Assembly: GCF_002102255.1 (NCBI RefSeq)
Contig: NZ_LQPH01000114.1
Coordinates: 1 to 56,392 of the forward strand
Length of the DNA stretch: 56,392 bases
Source of the DNA: Mycobacterium nebraskense
GTDB lineage: Bacteria; Actinomycetota; Actinomycetes; Mycobacteriales; Mycobacteriaceae
Direction: 5' to 3'
The stretch's first letter is position 1; each line of letters begins with the position of its first letter. A program made the position numbers and the translations under genes. Below the pieces are notes generated by a model, which was not told where the DNA came from, ran no database searches, and saw only the letters and a list, made by a program, of their open reading frames with translations. Below, piece after piece: positions 41,596 through 50,514 of this stretch.

Positions 41596-42402
41596 TCAAC
41601 TGCGCTTCCTCGGGGCCGCGGCAACGCTCATGCCTCCGTCGGGGTGGATCACGTCGCCGGTGATGCCACGGGCGCGATGCGATGCCAGGAAAACGTAACT
41701 CCACGCGTGGTCCTCAGCGGACAAGGCGACCTGCAGGGGAACGCGCGCCGACATCTCTTCGGCACGACCGGGCACTTTCGAGATGCTGCGGTCCGCCATG
41801 CCCAGAACGGCCAGGCCGCGAAGGTCGGTACCCAGGGTGGCGCCGGGGGCAACACCGTTGACCCTGATCTGCGGCGCCAGGTCATGAGATAGCGCGGTGA
41901 CCAATCCGCGGACGGCGAATTTGGAAGCCACGTAGAGCACCCCACCTCGCCCCGCGTAGTACCCGGACGTGGACTCGGTCAGCACGATGGCGGGCCGCTC
42001 GGATTCACGCAGCGCGGGAAGCGCCGCCTTGACCGAATGCAGGTAGCTTCTGACGTTGACGCGAAAGATCTCGTCGAATGCCTCGTCGAGCACGTCCACG
42101 TCGATTTCTTCAATGCTGCGGTAAAAGTCGAACACCCCAACGCAGTTGACCAGCACGTCCAGACCGCCGAACGCCTCGACAGCGGCGTCGACGGCCGCGT
42201 CATTGGCGGCGCGCAAGCTCGCATCGCCACACACCACGGGGACGTCGGGATGCTGGGCGCTCAGCGCCGAGCACTTCTCCTCATCGCGTTCCAGAACAGC
42301 CACGCGCGCACCCTCATCCAGGAAGGCGTCGACCACCGCCCTGCCGATCCCCGAACCGGCGCCCACGACAAGAGCCCGCCGACCGGTGAGCCAGCCGGTC
42401 AC
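41596..42402 (-). CDS. cis-Dihydrodiol dehydrogenase (SDR)
   Basis: 268 residues from the GTG at 42402, overlapping the previous stop (GTGA). Cofactor motif VGAGSGIG at residues 13-20, LVNCVGVFDF for the NAG region, and the active-site tyrosine and lysine in YVASK. The SDR is placed between the oxygenase subunits and the ferredoxin, the gene order of actinobacterial phthalate dioxygenase operons (alpha, beta, dehydrogenase, ferredoxin, reductase). It would rearomatise the cis-dihydrodiol to the diol. Confidence 0.88.
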   Translation of the reverse strand: MTGWLTGRRALVVGAGSGIGRAVVDAFLDEGARVAVLERDEEKCSALSAQHPDVPVVCGDASLRAANDAAVDAAVEAFGGLDVLVNCVGVFDFYRSIEEIDVDVLDEAFDEIFRVNVRSYLHSVKAALPALRESERPAIVLTESTSGYYAGRGGVLYVASKFAVRGLVTALSHDLAPQIRVNGVAPGATLGTDLRGLAVLGMADRSISKVPGRAEEMSARVPLQVALSAEDHAWSYVFLASHRARGITGDVIHPDGGMSVAAAPRKRS

Positions 42403-42710
42403 CACGACTCCGGAGCGGACTGACCCGACCGCTCGTCGACCAGGGATCCGAAGGGGTGTCCGATCATTGCCGAGAATGTCGCGGTCGACTGCCACGTCAG
42501 GGCCTCGACTTCGAGAGGACACAGCGCCACCCACTGCCCGGACTTCTGCGATTCGATCAGCAGCCGCGAGCCGTTGCGGGTATCGACCCGGGTGAGGCGC
42601 ACCTCACTGAACTCGTTACCGATTGTGATCGGTTCGCCGACAACATGTTTGAGCAGCTCACTGCGTGCCGCGCCCGGCGAGCCAGTCTGCTCACGCTCGG
42701 GGGGCGTCAC
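42399..42710 (-). CDS. Small conserved-looking protein of dioxygenase operon
   Basis: 103 residues from the GTG at 42710, which overlaps the beta subunit stop (GTGA), and its own stop overlaps the dehydrogenase start, so it is fully embedded in the translational chain. It appears to be mostly beta strand: EPITIGNEFSEVRLTRVDTRNGSRLLIESQKSGQWVALCPLEVEALTWQS. No motif identifies an enzyme. Its place suggests a role tied to the oxygenase, for instance assembly or a regulatory subunit. I do not recognise the family. Confidence 0.75.
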   Translation of the reverse strand: MTPPEREQTGSPGAARSELLKHVVGEPITIGNEFSEVRLTRVDTRNGSRLLIESQKSGQWVALCPLEVEALTWQSTATFSAMIGHPFGSLVDERSGQSAPESW

Positions 42711-43294
42711 AGAAACACCGCCAGATTCTGCATCCGGATGACGGATTCGTCGACCGAGATGATGCGACGGGCCAGCCGCCACTGCTCGCCCTCGAGCCGC
42801 AGCAGGTCCTCCCGGCCCGCGGATAGAAAGGCACCTTCCCGCACGTCGCCTCTACTCCGGAACAGGAGGGTGGCGGACTCGACGATCAGGTGGTCCGGGT
42901 CGTCGGTAGCGAAGGTCCGCACGTTCGACAGGTGGTGGCGCAGCCGGGACGGCGGATCCTCGGTCCAGGCGTGTTCGGTGAGGAAGCGGGCTACCCGGCG
43001 AGACAACGAGTACTTGTCTTCATCGAAATGTGCCATGCCAGGCGAAGTGTCGTAGCCGGCGGCCAGTGCCGTCGTGACCCTGACCGGCATCAGATAGTGG
43101 ATGTCCTCAGAGAGAACCTCGAGCCACTGCGAATACGCTTGTGCGTCCAGCAGATAGGACTCGTCCACCAGCCACTGGTGGGCGACCAGGTGCCGCTCAT
43201 CGTCGAATCGCAGTGTCTTGCCTGTCCGGGTGACGCGCGATGCCGACCCTCCGAGTCGGGACCGGCTGGAATGGGTGTCGGGGGCGGTGCTCAT
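42707..43294 (-). CDS. Ring-hydroxylating dioxygenase beta subunit
   Basis: 195 residues with the NTF2-like beta-subunit pattern: HQWLVDESYLLDAQAYSQWLEVL, AHFDEDKYSLSRRVARFLTE, and the family ending LARRIISVDESVIRMQNLAVFL. ATG at 43294 overlaps the alpha stop. It is different from the beta subunit at 20649, so the window holds two independent oxygenases. Confidence 0.93.
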   Translation of the reverse strand: MSTAPDTHSSRSRLGGSASRVTRTGKTLRFDDERHLVAHQWLVDESYLLDAQAYSQWLEVLSEDIHYLMPVRVTTALAAGYDTSPGMAHFDEDKYSLSRRVARFLTEHAWTEDPPSRLRHHLSNVRTFATDDPDHLIVESATLLFRSRGDVREGAFLSAGREDLLRLEGEQWRLARRIISVDESVIRMQNLAVFL

Positions 43295-44694
43295 ACTCGC
43301 GTCACTGTCCCGGGGCCGCCATTGACCGTCACACCGTCGGATGGTTCCGGGCGTGCCGTCTCAGCAGAACCTGCTTGTAGATCATTTGCCCAGCGCCGCA
43401 AGAGCTCTCGCTGATTGAACTCGCTGTAACCTTGACGGGCGATACCCGGTCCGCTGAATCGGTCGGCAGGCAGTGGAGGCGCTACCTCCGAGTCATCGGC
43501 GAGCAGACCCATCCGGCTGTTGAGCAGTAATCGCCGCGCCATCGAGCCGGCCGCGGTGTTGGTCAGCGACACCCAGTTCTCGACATCGTCCTGTTCGAAC
43601 ATGCCGGTACTACCGAAGCACATGAGATAGGCCTTGTAGGACAGCGCCTTGAACTCTTCCGGGGCGTCGGCGTCCACGGCGAACCATGACAGCACCTCGG
43701 TCTCGTCCTCGCTGATCGGCTGCCACTGCCGCAGCGTGATGAACGGAAGCACATCGTCGCTGTCGGCGACCTTCGGCCAGTTGTGCACGAATGACAGGTT
43801 GGGATACAGCGTTGCGGCACTGAACATGAAGCCGTCGGTACCGATAAGGGCGATCTGTTCCGGCGACCAACTCTGCTTCATCCGCTCGATCATCTGGTCG
43901 GGATAGCCGACGTACCGAAGCCGGTCCACCAACGATCCGTCAGGCAGTTTGTAGGTGGTTCCGCCGCCATTGCCGGCCCAGTACAGCGCGCCCTCTTTGC
44001 GCTTCTGCGCGTTGGGCTCACGAAAGAGCCCGATCTCGACCACCGAGGTGTGCGTTTGGGGCGTGTGGTACATATCGCCGGCGAAGTTCTCGGCGCCGAT
44101 CTTCCAGTTGGCCTTGATCCGCCAGCGTTGTGGTCCGTGCAGCTCAATGCCACGCGAGCTCTGCCGCGTGTAGAAGTCGAGGTAGAACCGGAAGTCCCCC
44201 AGGTAATCTTCCAGTGGCGGCGCCTGGGCGTTCAGGCTGAGAAAGATCATGCCGTTGTAGACGGCAACGTTGGGAGCCGGCAGAAGCCGTTGTCCCTTGC
44301 GGGCAAATCCTTCCTCGCCGCCGTAAGCATCCTGATGGAAGGGTAATCCCACGATCCTGCCGTCATTGCGGTAGGACCATCCGTGATACGGACAACGGAA
44401 GTGCGAGGCGTTGCCCATCTCCGCCCGGCATACCTGCATGCCGCGGTGCAGACACATGTTGAAATGCGCACAGACATTGCCGTTTTCGTCGCGGGTGATG
44501 ATGAACGAGTCCTCGAGAATCCGCCGCACGACATAGTCTCCTGGCTGTGCGATCTCCGATTCGTGGCCGACGAAAATCCACGCCCGGGCGAAGATGTGCT
44601 GCTTCTCCAACTCATAGATCTCCCGGTCGTTATAGATGTGGGCCGGGATCATGCCTCGGCGAACCTCATCGAGGACCACGGACTGGTCGGTCAT
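43291..44694 (-). CDS. Ring-hydroxylating dioxygenase alpha subunit (phthalate-type operon)
   Basis: 467 residues from the ATG at 44694; the frame extends upstream without start signal. Rieske ligands are Cys81-x-His83 and Cys101-x2-His104; the mononuclear iron site is Asp207, His210 and His215. With beta, ferredoxin and reductase it forms a complete three-component enzyme. Gene order and the linked dihydroxyphthalate decarboxylase-like gene point to phthalate or another aromatic diacid, but substrate preference cannot be read from the sequence. Confidence 0.92.
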   Translation of the reverse strand: MTDQSVVLDEVRRGMIPAHIYNDREIYELEKQHIFARAWIFVGHESEIAQPGDYVVRRILEDSFIITRDENGNVCAHFNMCLHRGMQVCRAEMGNASHFRCPYHGWSYRNDGRIVGLPFHQDAYGGEEGFARKGQRLLPAPNVAVYNGMIFLSLNAQAPPLEDYLGDFRFYLDFYTRQSSRGIELHGPQRWRIKANWKIGAENFAGDMYHTPQTHTSVVEIGLFREPNAQKRKEGALYWAGNGGGTTYKLPDGSLVDRLRYVGYPDQMIERMKQSWSPEQIALIGTDGFMFSAATLYPNLSFVHNWPKVADSDDVLPFITLRQWQPISEDETEVLSWFAVDADAPEEFKALSYKAYLMCFGSTGMFEQDDVENWVSLTNTAAGSMARRLLLNSRMGLLADDSEVAPPLPADRFSGPGIARQGYSEFNQRELLRRWANDLQAGSAETARPEPSDGVTVNGGPGTVTRV

Positions 44695-45005
44695 GACACC
44701 TTCCTTCTGCAACGGGGCAACGCCCCCTTGGTGGCAGGACCGCTCTCTGCAGGAAGACATGAGCTGCAAATGAGTTGGGTCCTATGATCGGGGGCTACGT
44801 TGGACAACGCCTGTCCCACAACGACGGGATCGATACCCATGCCTGGTCGCAACTCTCCGTTCGTTGGCCCCGCGGGTACGAATAAGTCAGCTCAGATGAC
44901 GAAACGTCTACTATGGATAGTACAGATTGCATAATATGTGTTCAATAGGTAACCCTTGCCCGCCGGTACGGTGCTGACAGCGAACCAGCCCCGACCGCCG
45001 ACCCC
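44695..45005. promoter_or_regulatory. Promoter region of dioxygenase operon
   Basis: 311 bp between the alpha subunit start and the convergent-side end of the Lrp gene. It contains the perfect palindrome TACTAT-GG-ATAGTA at 44909-44922 and the word TATGTGTTCA at 44935-44944 that is shared with 26283-26292. The AT-rich stretch 44890-44950 is the most likely promoter for the minus-strand operon, leaving a leader of about 200 bases. Confidence 0.5.
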
Positions 45006-45506
45006 TCAATCCTTCGGCGTCGACCGTCCCCAACCCGCGTTGCGCGTCATGTCCTTGAGCAGCGGCACGGCCCGAAAGGTCAGCGGAGTCGTCAGCGCCA
45101 ACGTCGTCGTCGAGTGCACCACCCCCGGAATACCGACCACCTGCTCGATCAACTGTTGGAGTCCGGCCTGTGTCTCGGTAGCGACGCGGACCAGAAGATC
45201 TTCGCGCCCTGTGGTCGCGTGGATCTCCAGCACCTGAGGTATCCCGATGAGAGCTTCCACGATTGGGCCGAGGCGGCCCTGTTGCACCTCGAGTCCGATG
45301 AAGGCCTGCGTGGCGATTCCGATCCGTGCGAGGTCGAGTTCGGGGCGGTAGCCGGCGACCAGCCCGCCCTCTTCGAGTCGCTTCAGCCGGGATTGCACGG
45401 TGTTACGCGAAATGCCCAGCCTGGACGCCAGTTCCAGGACTCCGGCCCGCGCGTCGCGCGCGAGCATCTCGAGCAGATCGACGTCGAGCCGATCAATGCT
45501 GAACAT
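45006..45506 (-). CDS. Lrp/AsnC-family regulator
   Basis: 166 residues from the ATG at 45506 (GTG at 45515 is also possible). N-terminal HTH: LDVDLLEMLARDARAGVLELASRLGISRNTVQSRLKRLEEGG, the standard Lrp/AsnC arrangement; the C-terminal RAM effector domain follows (HATTGREDLLVRVATET). It is divergent from the oxidoreductase gene at 45664 and very probably controls it. The intergenic dyad at 45539-45561 is a good operator candidate. The ligand is likely an amino acid or 2-oxo acid. Confidence 0.92.
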   Translation of the reverse strand: MFSIDRLDVDLLEMLARDARAGVLELASRLGISRNTVQSRLKRLEEGGLVAGYRPELDLARIGIATQAFIGLEVQQGRLGPIVEALIGIPQVLEIHATTGREDLLVRVATETQAGLQQLIEQVVGIPGVVHSTTTLALTTPLTFRAVPLLKDMTRNAGWGRSTPKD

Positions 45507-45538
45507 TCGAGTCACCCCACTAAGTTGTTTTACCTGTA

Positions 45539-45561
45539 CAACTGAACTATTTGCTCAGTTG
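45539..45561. promoter_or_regulatory. Dyad CAACTGA-N9-TCAGTTG between lrp and oxidoreductase
   Basis: Perfect 7-bp arms with 9 bases between, in an AT-rich patch, 33 bp before the Lrp start and 103 bp before the oxidoreductase start. Position and size fit an Lrp-type operator controlling both genes. Confidence 0.6.
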
Positions 45562-45663
45562 AAACAAGATTAGTTGACCTGAAATCCATTCCAGACCAAC
45601 CTGATAGGAACTTTCGAACCACATGCCACCCGCGACTCATTAACCCCTGAACGGCGCATCACC

Positions 45664-48600
45664 TTGACTGATCTTTGTACAGCCGGGCCCGACCCCGACC
45701 TCAACGCGCGGTACCGGCCATCCTCCGGGCCAGTCCTGCTGACTGGAGTGCAAGCAATCGCTCGATTGATGGTCGAACAGCACGAACGGGACGCCCGCAA
45801 TGGCCACCACGTCGCCACCTTCGTCTCGGGGTATCAGGGCAGTCCGCTTGGCGGACTGGACCAGCTGTTAGCCAGCCTGCCCAACCTCGAATCCGAGCAT
45901 CATGTCTACCTTGTGCCGGGAGTCAACGAAGAACTCGCCGCCACGTCGGTGTGGGGTAGCCAGAATGACCTGCCCCGTGGTAGCCGCAGCTACGACGGGG
46001 TGATCGGTGTCTGGTACGGCAAGGGCCCTGGGCTAGACCGCGCCAGCGACGCCCTGCGCCACGGAGCGATGTATGGGGCAAACCCCGCAGGCGGTGCGCT
46101 CGCCCTGGTCGGTGACGACCCCGGCGCGAAGTCCTCGAGCCTCCCGGTCGCCAGTGAGCGATCCCTGGCGGCCCTATCGATGCCGATCCTGTTCCCCCGC
46201 AATGCCGAAGAGGTCATCAGGTTCGGCATGTACGGCATCGCGTTGTCGCGCGCCTCGGGATGCTGGGCTGCCATGAAGATCGTCGCCGACGTCGCAGACG
46301 GACTCTGGACGCTGGACCGCGACTTCTCCGACTTCGACATCACCGTCCCCACCATTGAATGGGACGGCCGACCCTGGACCTACCGCCAACGCATCTGCGC
46401 CGCTCCGCCGGACAGCCTGCTCGCCGAGGCGGACCTATACGGCCCCCGCTGGGCGATGGTGCGAGCATTCAACGCCGCCAACGACCTCGACCGTATCGAG
46501 GTTGATCCCGCGCAGGCATGGCTGGGCATCGTCGCCGTCGGCACGGCCTACGACACGGTGCGCGAGGCACTCGTCGACCTAGGGTTGACCGACCCGGCCC
46601 TGACCCGATCAGGCATCCGCATCCTGCGCATCGGTATGCCCTATCCCCTTGACCCACAAATTGTCTCCCGCCTGGCCGACGGCGTCGAGCGGATATTGGT
46701 GGTCGAGGACAAATCGGCGTTCGTCGAGACGCAGGTCAAGGACATCCTCTACGGCCGCCGCGCGGCGCCCGAGATCCTGGGTAAGAAGGCGTCCAACGGG
46801 AGCACGCTGATACCCCCGGATGGCGAACTCACCACCGCACGCCTGCTCGTACCGCTTCGCGCGGTATTGAAGGAACGGGTGGCACTCGCGCCCGCCCCGC
46901 CGCCGGCGCTCGACCTGACGGTGCTGCCCTCCACCCGGACCGCCTACTTCTGCTCCGGTTGTCCACACAACCGCTCCACCGCGGTGCCGGACGGATCGCT
47001 GGCCGGCGGCGGAATCGGCTGTCACACGCTAGTCACAATGTCCTCGCGAACAGATTCTGCGGTCACTGCCCTCACCCAGATGGGAGGCGAGGGCGCGCAA
47101 TGGATCGGCCAGGCGATGTTCACCGATGTCCGACACATTTTCCAAAACATCGGCGACGGAACCTATTTTCATTCTGGACAGCTTGCGGTGCAGGCATGTG
47201 TCGCCGCCGGTGTGAACATCACCTACAAGATCCTCTACAACAGCGCGGTCGCGATGACCGGAGCCCAGGACGTCGCGGCAGGACTGACGGTTCCCGAACT
47301 CACCCACAAACTCATCGCCGACGGTGTGTCAAAAGTGATCGTCTGCGCCGACGAGCCCGAGCGACACAAGGGTGCGGTGTTCGCGGACGGAGTGCTGCTG
47401 TGGCCCCGCGATCGCCTCGACGAGGCACAGCGTCTGTTGCGTGACACCCAAGGCGTCACGGCACTGATCTACGACCAGCAGTGCGCGGCAGAAGCCCGCC
47501 GCAAGCGTAAGCGCGGAATGCTGCCGCCCCGGCGCACTCGGGTGGTGATCAACGAGTCGGTCTGTGAAGGCTGCGGCGATTGCGGCGTCAAGAGCAACTG
47601 TCTGTCGGTTCAGCCGGTCGAAACTGAACTCGGCCGCAAGACCCGAATCGACCAGAGCACCTGCAACACCGACTACTCCTGCCTGGACGGCAACTGTCCG
47701 TCATTCGTGACCGTGGAAATGCCCGCGACAAAGGGCCCTTCCACTGAGATCGAGCGACCCATCCCGCCATACGCGCCCGACCCCGAGGTGGCACCGATCT
47801 CCGGTGTCTACAACGTCTTTCTGGCCGGCATCGGGGGAACGGGAATCGTGACCGTCAACCAGGTGCTGGCGATGGCCGCCCTGCGCACCGGCTTTTACGC
47901 CGAGGGCCTGGACCAGACGGGCCTCAGCCAGAAGGCTGGACCGGTCACCTCCCACCTACGGCTCAGTACCGAAGCCGTCCCCTCATCCAACCGAATCAGC
48001 GCCGGGGCGGCCGATTGCATACTGGCCTTCGACCTGCTCACGGCCGTCGATTCCCAGAACATCCGCTATAGCAACCCGGTTCGCACCGTCGCGGTCGCCT
48101 CGACCAGCAGGACGCCCACCGGCGACATGGTCTACGACGCCGCCGTCGAGCACCCGAGCGATGACTCGCTGCTGTCTCGGTTGAAGGTTCGGACTCGGTC
48201 GCTCGTGTCCTTTGACGCGCTGGCCGCCGCCGAACGCCTCTTCGGAAACACCACCACCGCGAACTTTCTCTTGGTCGGCGCCGCGTATCAACTCGGCGCG
48301 CTCCCGGTGACCGCCGCCGCGATCGAGGACGCGATTTCGATCAACGGGGTCGCCGTGCAGATGAATCAAGCGGCCTTCAGGTGGGGTCGGGTCGCCGTCG
48401 CCAACCCCGCGGAATTCCGGACCGCCACCGCAGACCCGGCCGACGACCCGACGCCTCAGGTGCCGAGCCATCTCTTCACGACGAGCACGGTCACGGGCGC
48501 CGTGCGTGAACTCTTGGAACGGCGGGCGGCGGACCTGGTCGCATACCAGGACGACCACACGGCTGCTCGGCTGATCAACCTGACACAACGTGCGTGGGAT

Positions 48601-49128
48601 CAGGAGCGCGAAATCACCGAGCGCACCGACCTGTCTGAAGCCATAACCCGAAACTTCTTCAAGCTCATCGCATACAAGGACGAGTACGAGGTCGCCCGCA
48701 TGCTCACCGACCCGGTGTTCCTCGCATCGGTGCGGTCACAGGTCCCCGGCGGGGAAAACCTGACCTTCAAGCTGCACCCACCGATATTGAAGGCACTCGG
48801 TCGCAAGAAGAAGATCAGCATGGGTCCGCGCACCCACGTAGCGCTTCGGCTCCTGGCGAAGGCTAAACGTCTCAGGGGAACGCCTCTGGACCCCTTCGGC
48901 TACACCGAGATGCGACGGCTCGAACGTCGGTTGATCACCCACTACGAAGCAACCATCAACGACCTCCTGCGGTCGCTCACACGCGACTCCTACGAATGGG
49001 CACTGGCCGTCGCCTCAGCCCCCGATCTCATTCGCGGCTACGAGGAAGTCAAGGTGCGTAACCTTGGCGCCTATCTGGCACGTCTCGACGAACTTGGGAT
49101 CGCTACCGACGCGCTGCCGCTCACGTGA
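45664..49128 (+). CDS. Indolepyruvate ferredoxin oxidoreductase-family protein (fused)
   Basis: 1154 residues from a TTG at 45664. It is a fused 2-oxoacid:ferredoxin oxidoreductase: N-terminal pyrimidine-binding domain (GYQGSPLGGLDQLL at ~55-68), a thiamin diphosphate domain around residue 430 (YFCSGCPHNRST), a ferredoxin-like segment near 633 (CEGCGDCGVKSNC) plus a second Cys group (CNTDYSCLDGNC), and a gamma domain from ~720 (GIGGTGIVTVNQVL). The C-terminal ~250 residues are the usual extension. The family oxidises arylpyruvates to acyl-CoA with ferredoxin. Its place amid aromatic catabolic genes, with its own Lrp regulator, suggests use for an aromatic 2-oxo acid or amino acid. Confidence 0.88.
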   Translation: MTDLCTAGPDPDLNARYRPSSGPVLLTGVQAIARLMVEQHERDARNGHHVATFVSGYQGSPLGGLDQLLASLPNLESEHHVYLVPGVNEELAATSVWGSQNDLPRGSRSYDGVIGVWYGKGPGLDRASDALRHGAMYGANPAGGALALVGDDPGAKSSSLPVASERSLAALSMPILFPRNAEEVIRFGMYGIALSRASGCWAAMKIVADVADGLWTLDRDFSDFDITVPTIEWDGRPWTYRQRICAAPPDSLLAEADLYGPRWAMVRAFNAANDLDRIEVDPAQAWLGIVAVGTAYDTVREALVDLGLTDPALTRSGIRILRIGMPYPLDPQIVSRLADGVERILVVEDKSAFVETQVKDILYGRRAAPEILGKKASNGSTLIPPDGELTTARLLVPLRAVLKERVALAPAPPPALDLTVLPSTRTAYFCSGCPHNRSTAVPDGSLAGGGIGCHTLVTMSSRTDSAVTALTQMGGEGAQWIGQAMFTDVRHIFQNIGDGTYFHSGQLAVQACVAAGVNITYKILYNSAVAMTGAQDVAAGLTVPELTHKLIADGVSKVIVCADEPERHKGAVFADGVLLWPRDRLDEAQRLLRDTQGVTALIYDQQCAAEARRKRKRGMLPPRRTRVVINESVCEGCGDCGVKSNCLSVQPVETELGRKTRIDQSTCNTDYSCLDGNCPSFVTVEMPATKGPSTEIERPIPPYAPDPEVAPISGVYNVFLAGIGGTGIVTVNQVLAMAALRTGFYAEGLDQTGLSQKAGPVTSHLRLSTEAVPSSNRISAGAADCILAFDLLTAVDSQNIRYSNPVRTVAVASTSRTPTGDMVYDAAVEHPSDDSLLSRLKVRTRSLVSFDALAAAERLFGNTTTANFLLVGAAYQLGALPVTAAAIEDAISINGVAVQMNQAAFRWGRVAVANPAEFRTATADPADDPTPQVPSHLFTTSTVTGAVRELLERRAADLVAYQDDHTAARLINLTQRAWDQEREITERTDLSEAITRNFFKLIAYKDEYEVARMLTDPVFLASVRSQVPGGENLTFKLHPPILKALGRKKKISMGPRTHVALRLLAKAKRLRGTPLDPFGYTEMRRLERRLITHYEATINDLLRSLTRDSYEWALAVASAPDLIRGYEEVKVRNLGAYLARLDELGIATDALPLT

Positions 49129-49533
49129 CGGACGACGGGCGGCTTGTTGTTGGCGCAGCCGGGGCCGCGTGCTGGAACACGACCACAACGCATGATCCTG
49201 GCGCGCCGACCGCATCCCGGTCAGCTGCGCCGACTAACCCTGGTACCCGATCCGGAACTTGCTGTGCGCGCGCACATCCCCGAAGTCGGTGCAATGAAGC
49301 GCTAATCCGCAGCGGGCTCGGCGTGAACTGCAACGCTGGAGCCCAATCCTGCTCGGGTCACCGTGGTTCTCGTGCTGGGCGTCCACCTGTTGCCGCCATC
49401 GGAGACGTGGCCAGGGTCGACCTCAAACCACGACCAACGGCGGCCGGGTGAAGTTCGGGCTCAGTCGGAGATTCCAGTCGCGCTGGCTGAACCAATTCTT
49501 TTCAAACGCTGCACGCCATTATGAGGAGCACAT
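49129..49533. other. Intergenic region before acetaldehyde dehydrogenase gene
   Basis: 405 bp without a supported gene. No strong hairpin or repeat was seen. It must hold the promoter for the two-gene unit that follows, whose composition differs from the surroundings. Confidence 0.4.
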
Positions 49534-50466
49534 ATGCCGTCTAAGTCGTCCATCGCCATTGTCGGGTCGGGGAACATCAGCACTGACCTGCTTTACAAAC
49601 TGCTGCGTTCGGACTGGCTGGAACCGCGCTGGATGGTCGGCATTGACCCGGAGAGCGAGGGTTTGGCCCGGGCCCGCAAGCTGGGTCTGGAGACCACCCA
49701 CGAGGGTGTGGACTGGCTGTTGGCCCAGTCCGAGAAGCCCGACCTGGTGTTCGAGGCGACCAGCGCCTACGTGCACCGCGACGCGGCCCCCAAGTACGAG
49801 GCCGCCGGCATCCGGGCCATCGACCTGACCCCGGCCGCGGTGGGCCCCGCGGTGATCCCGCCGGCCAACCTGCGCGCGCACCTGGACGCGCCGAACGTCA
49901 ACATGATCACCTGCGGCGGGCAGGCCACCATCCCGATCGTCTACGCGGTGTCGCGCGCCGTCGCCGACCTCGGCGGCGTGCCGTACGCCGAGATCGTCGC
50001 CTCGGTCGCCTCGCTGTCGGCCGGCCCCGGCACCCGCGCCAACATCGACGAGTTCACCAAGACCACCAGCCGGGGTGTGGAGACCATCGGCGGCGCCAAG
50101 CGTGGCAAGGCGATCATCATCTTGAATCCGGCGGACCCGCCGATGATCATGCGCGACACCATCTTCTGCGCCATCCCGGAGGACGCCGACCGGGACGCGA
50201 TCGCCAAGTCGATTCACGACGTGGTGGCCGAGGTGGCGACCTACGTGCCGGGTTACCGGCTGCTCAACGAGCCCCAGTTCGATGACCCGTCGATCCACTC
50301 CGGGGGCCAGGCACTGGTCACCACGTTCGTCGAAGTGGAGGGTGCGGGCGACTATCTGCCGCCTTACGCTGGAAATCTCGACATCATGACCGCCGCGGCC
50401 ACCAAAGTCGGCGAGGAGATCGCCAAGGAGTCCTTGAGCGCGACGGCCGGAGGAGCGCAATCATGA
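49534..50466 (+). CDS. dmpF: Acetaldehyde dehydrogenase (acetylating)
   Basis: 310 residues from the ATG at 49534, with GAGGAG upstream. NAD motif GSGNIS at residues 11-16 and catalytic Cys127 in NMITCGGQ, as in DmpF/MhpF/BphJ. It converts acetaldehyde to acetyl-CoA and forms a channelling complex with the aldolase encoded 48 bases downstream. These two genes are visibly more GC-rich than the neighbouring ones, which could indicate a different origin. Confidence 0.93.
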   Translation: MPSKSSIAIVGSGNISTDLLYKLLRSDWLEPRWMVGIDPESEGLARARKLGLETTHEGVDWLLAQSEKPDLVFEATSAYVHRDAAPKYEAAGIRAIDLTPAAVGPAVIPPANLRAHLDAPNVNMITCGGQATIPIVYAVSRAVADLGGVPYAEIVASVASLSAGPGTRANIDEFTKTTSRGVETIGGAKRGKAIIILNPADPPMIMRDTIFCAIPEDADRDAIAKSIHDVVAEVATYVPGYRLLNEPQFDDPSIHSGGQALVTTFVEVEGAGDYLPPYAGNLDIMTAAATKVGEEIAKESLSATAGGAQS

Positions 50467-50514
50467 GCCGCGCCGTCGACGATGCAGAGCGAAGCGATGA
50501 GGAGGAGCGGCGCT

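Noticed and set aside
49519..50460. Long minus-strand open frame opposite the acetaldehyde dehydrogenase gene
   Set aside because: Fully antisense to a gene with all catalytic motifs, with repetitive Arg/Gly/His content.
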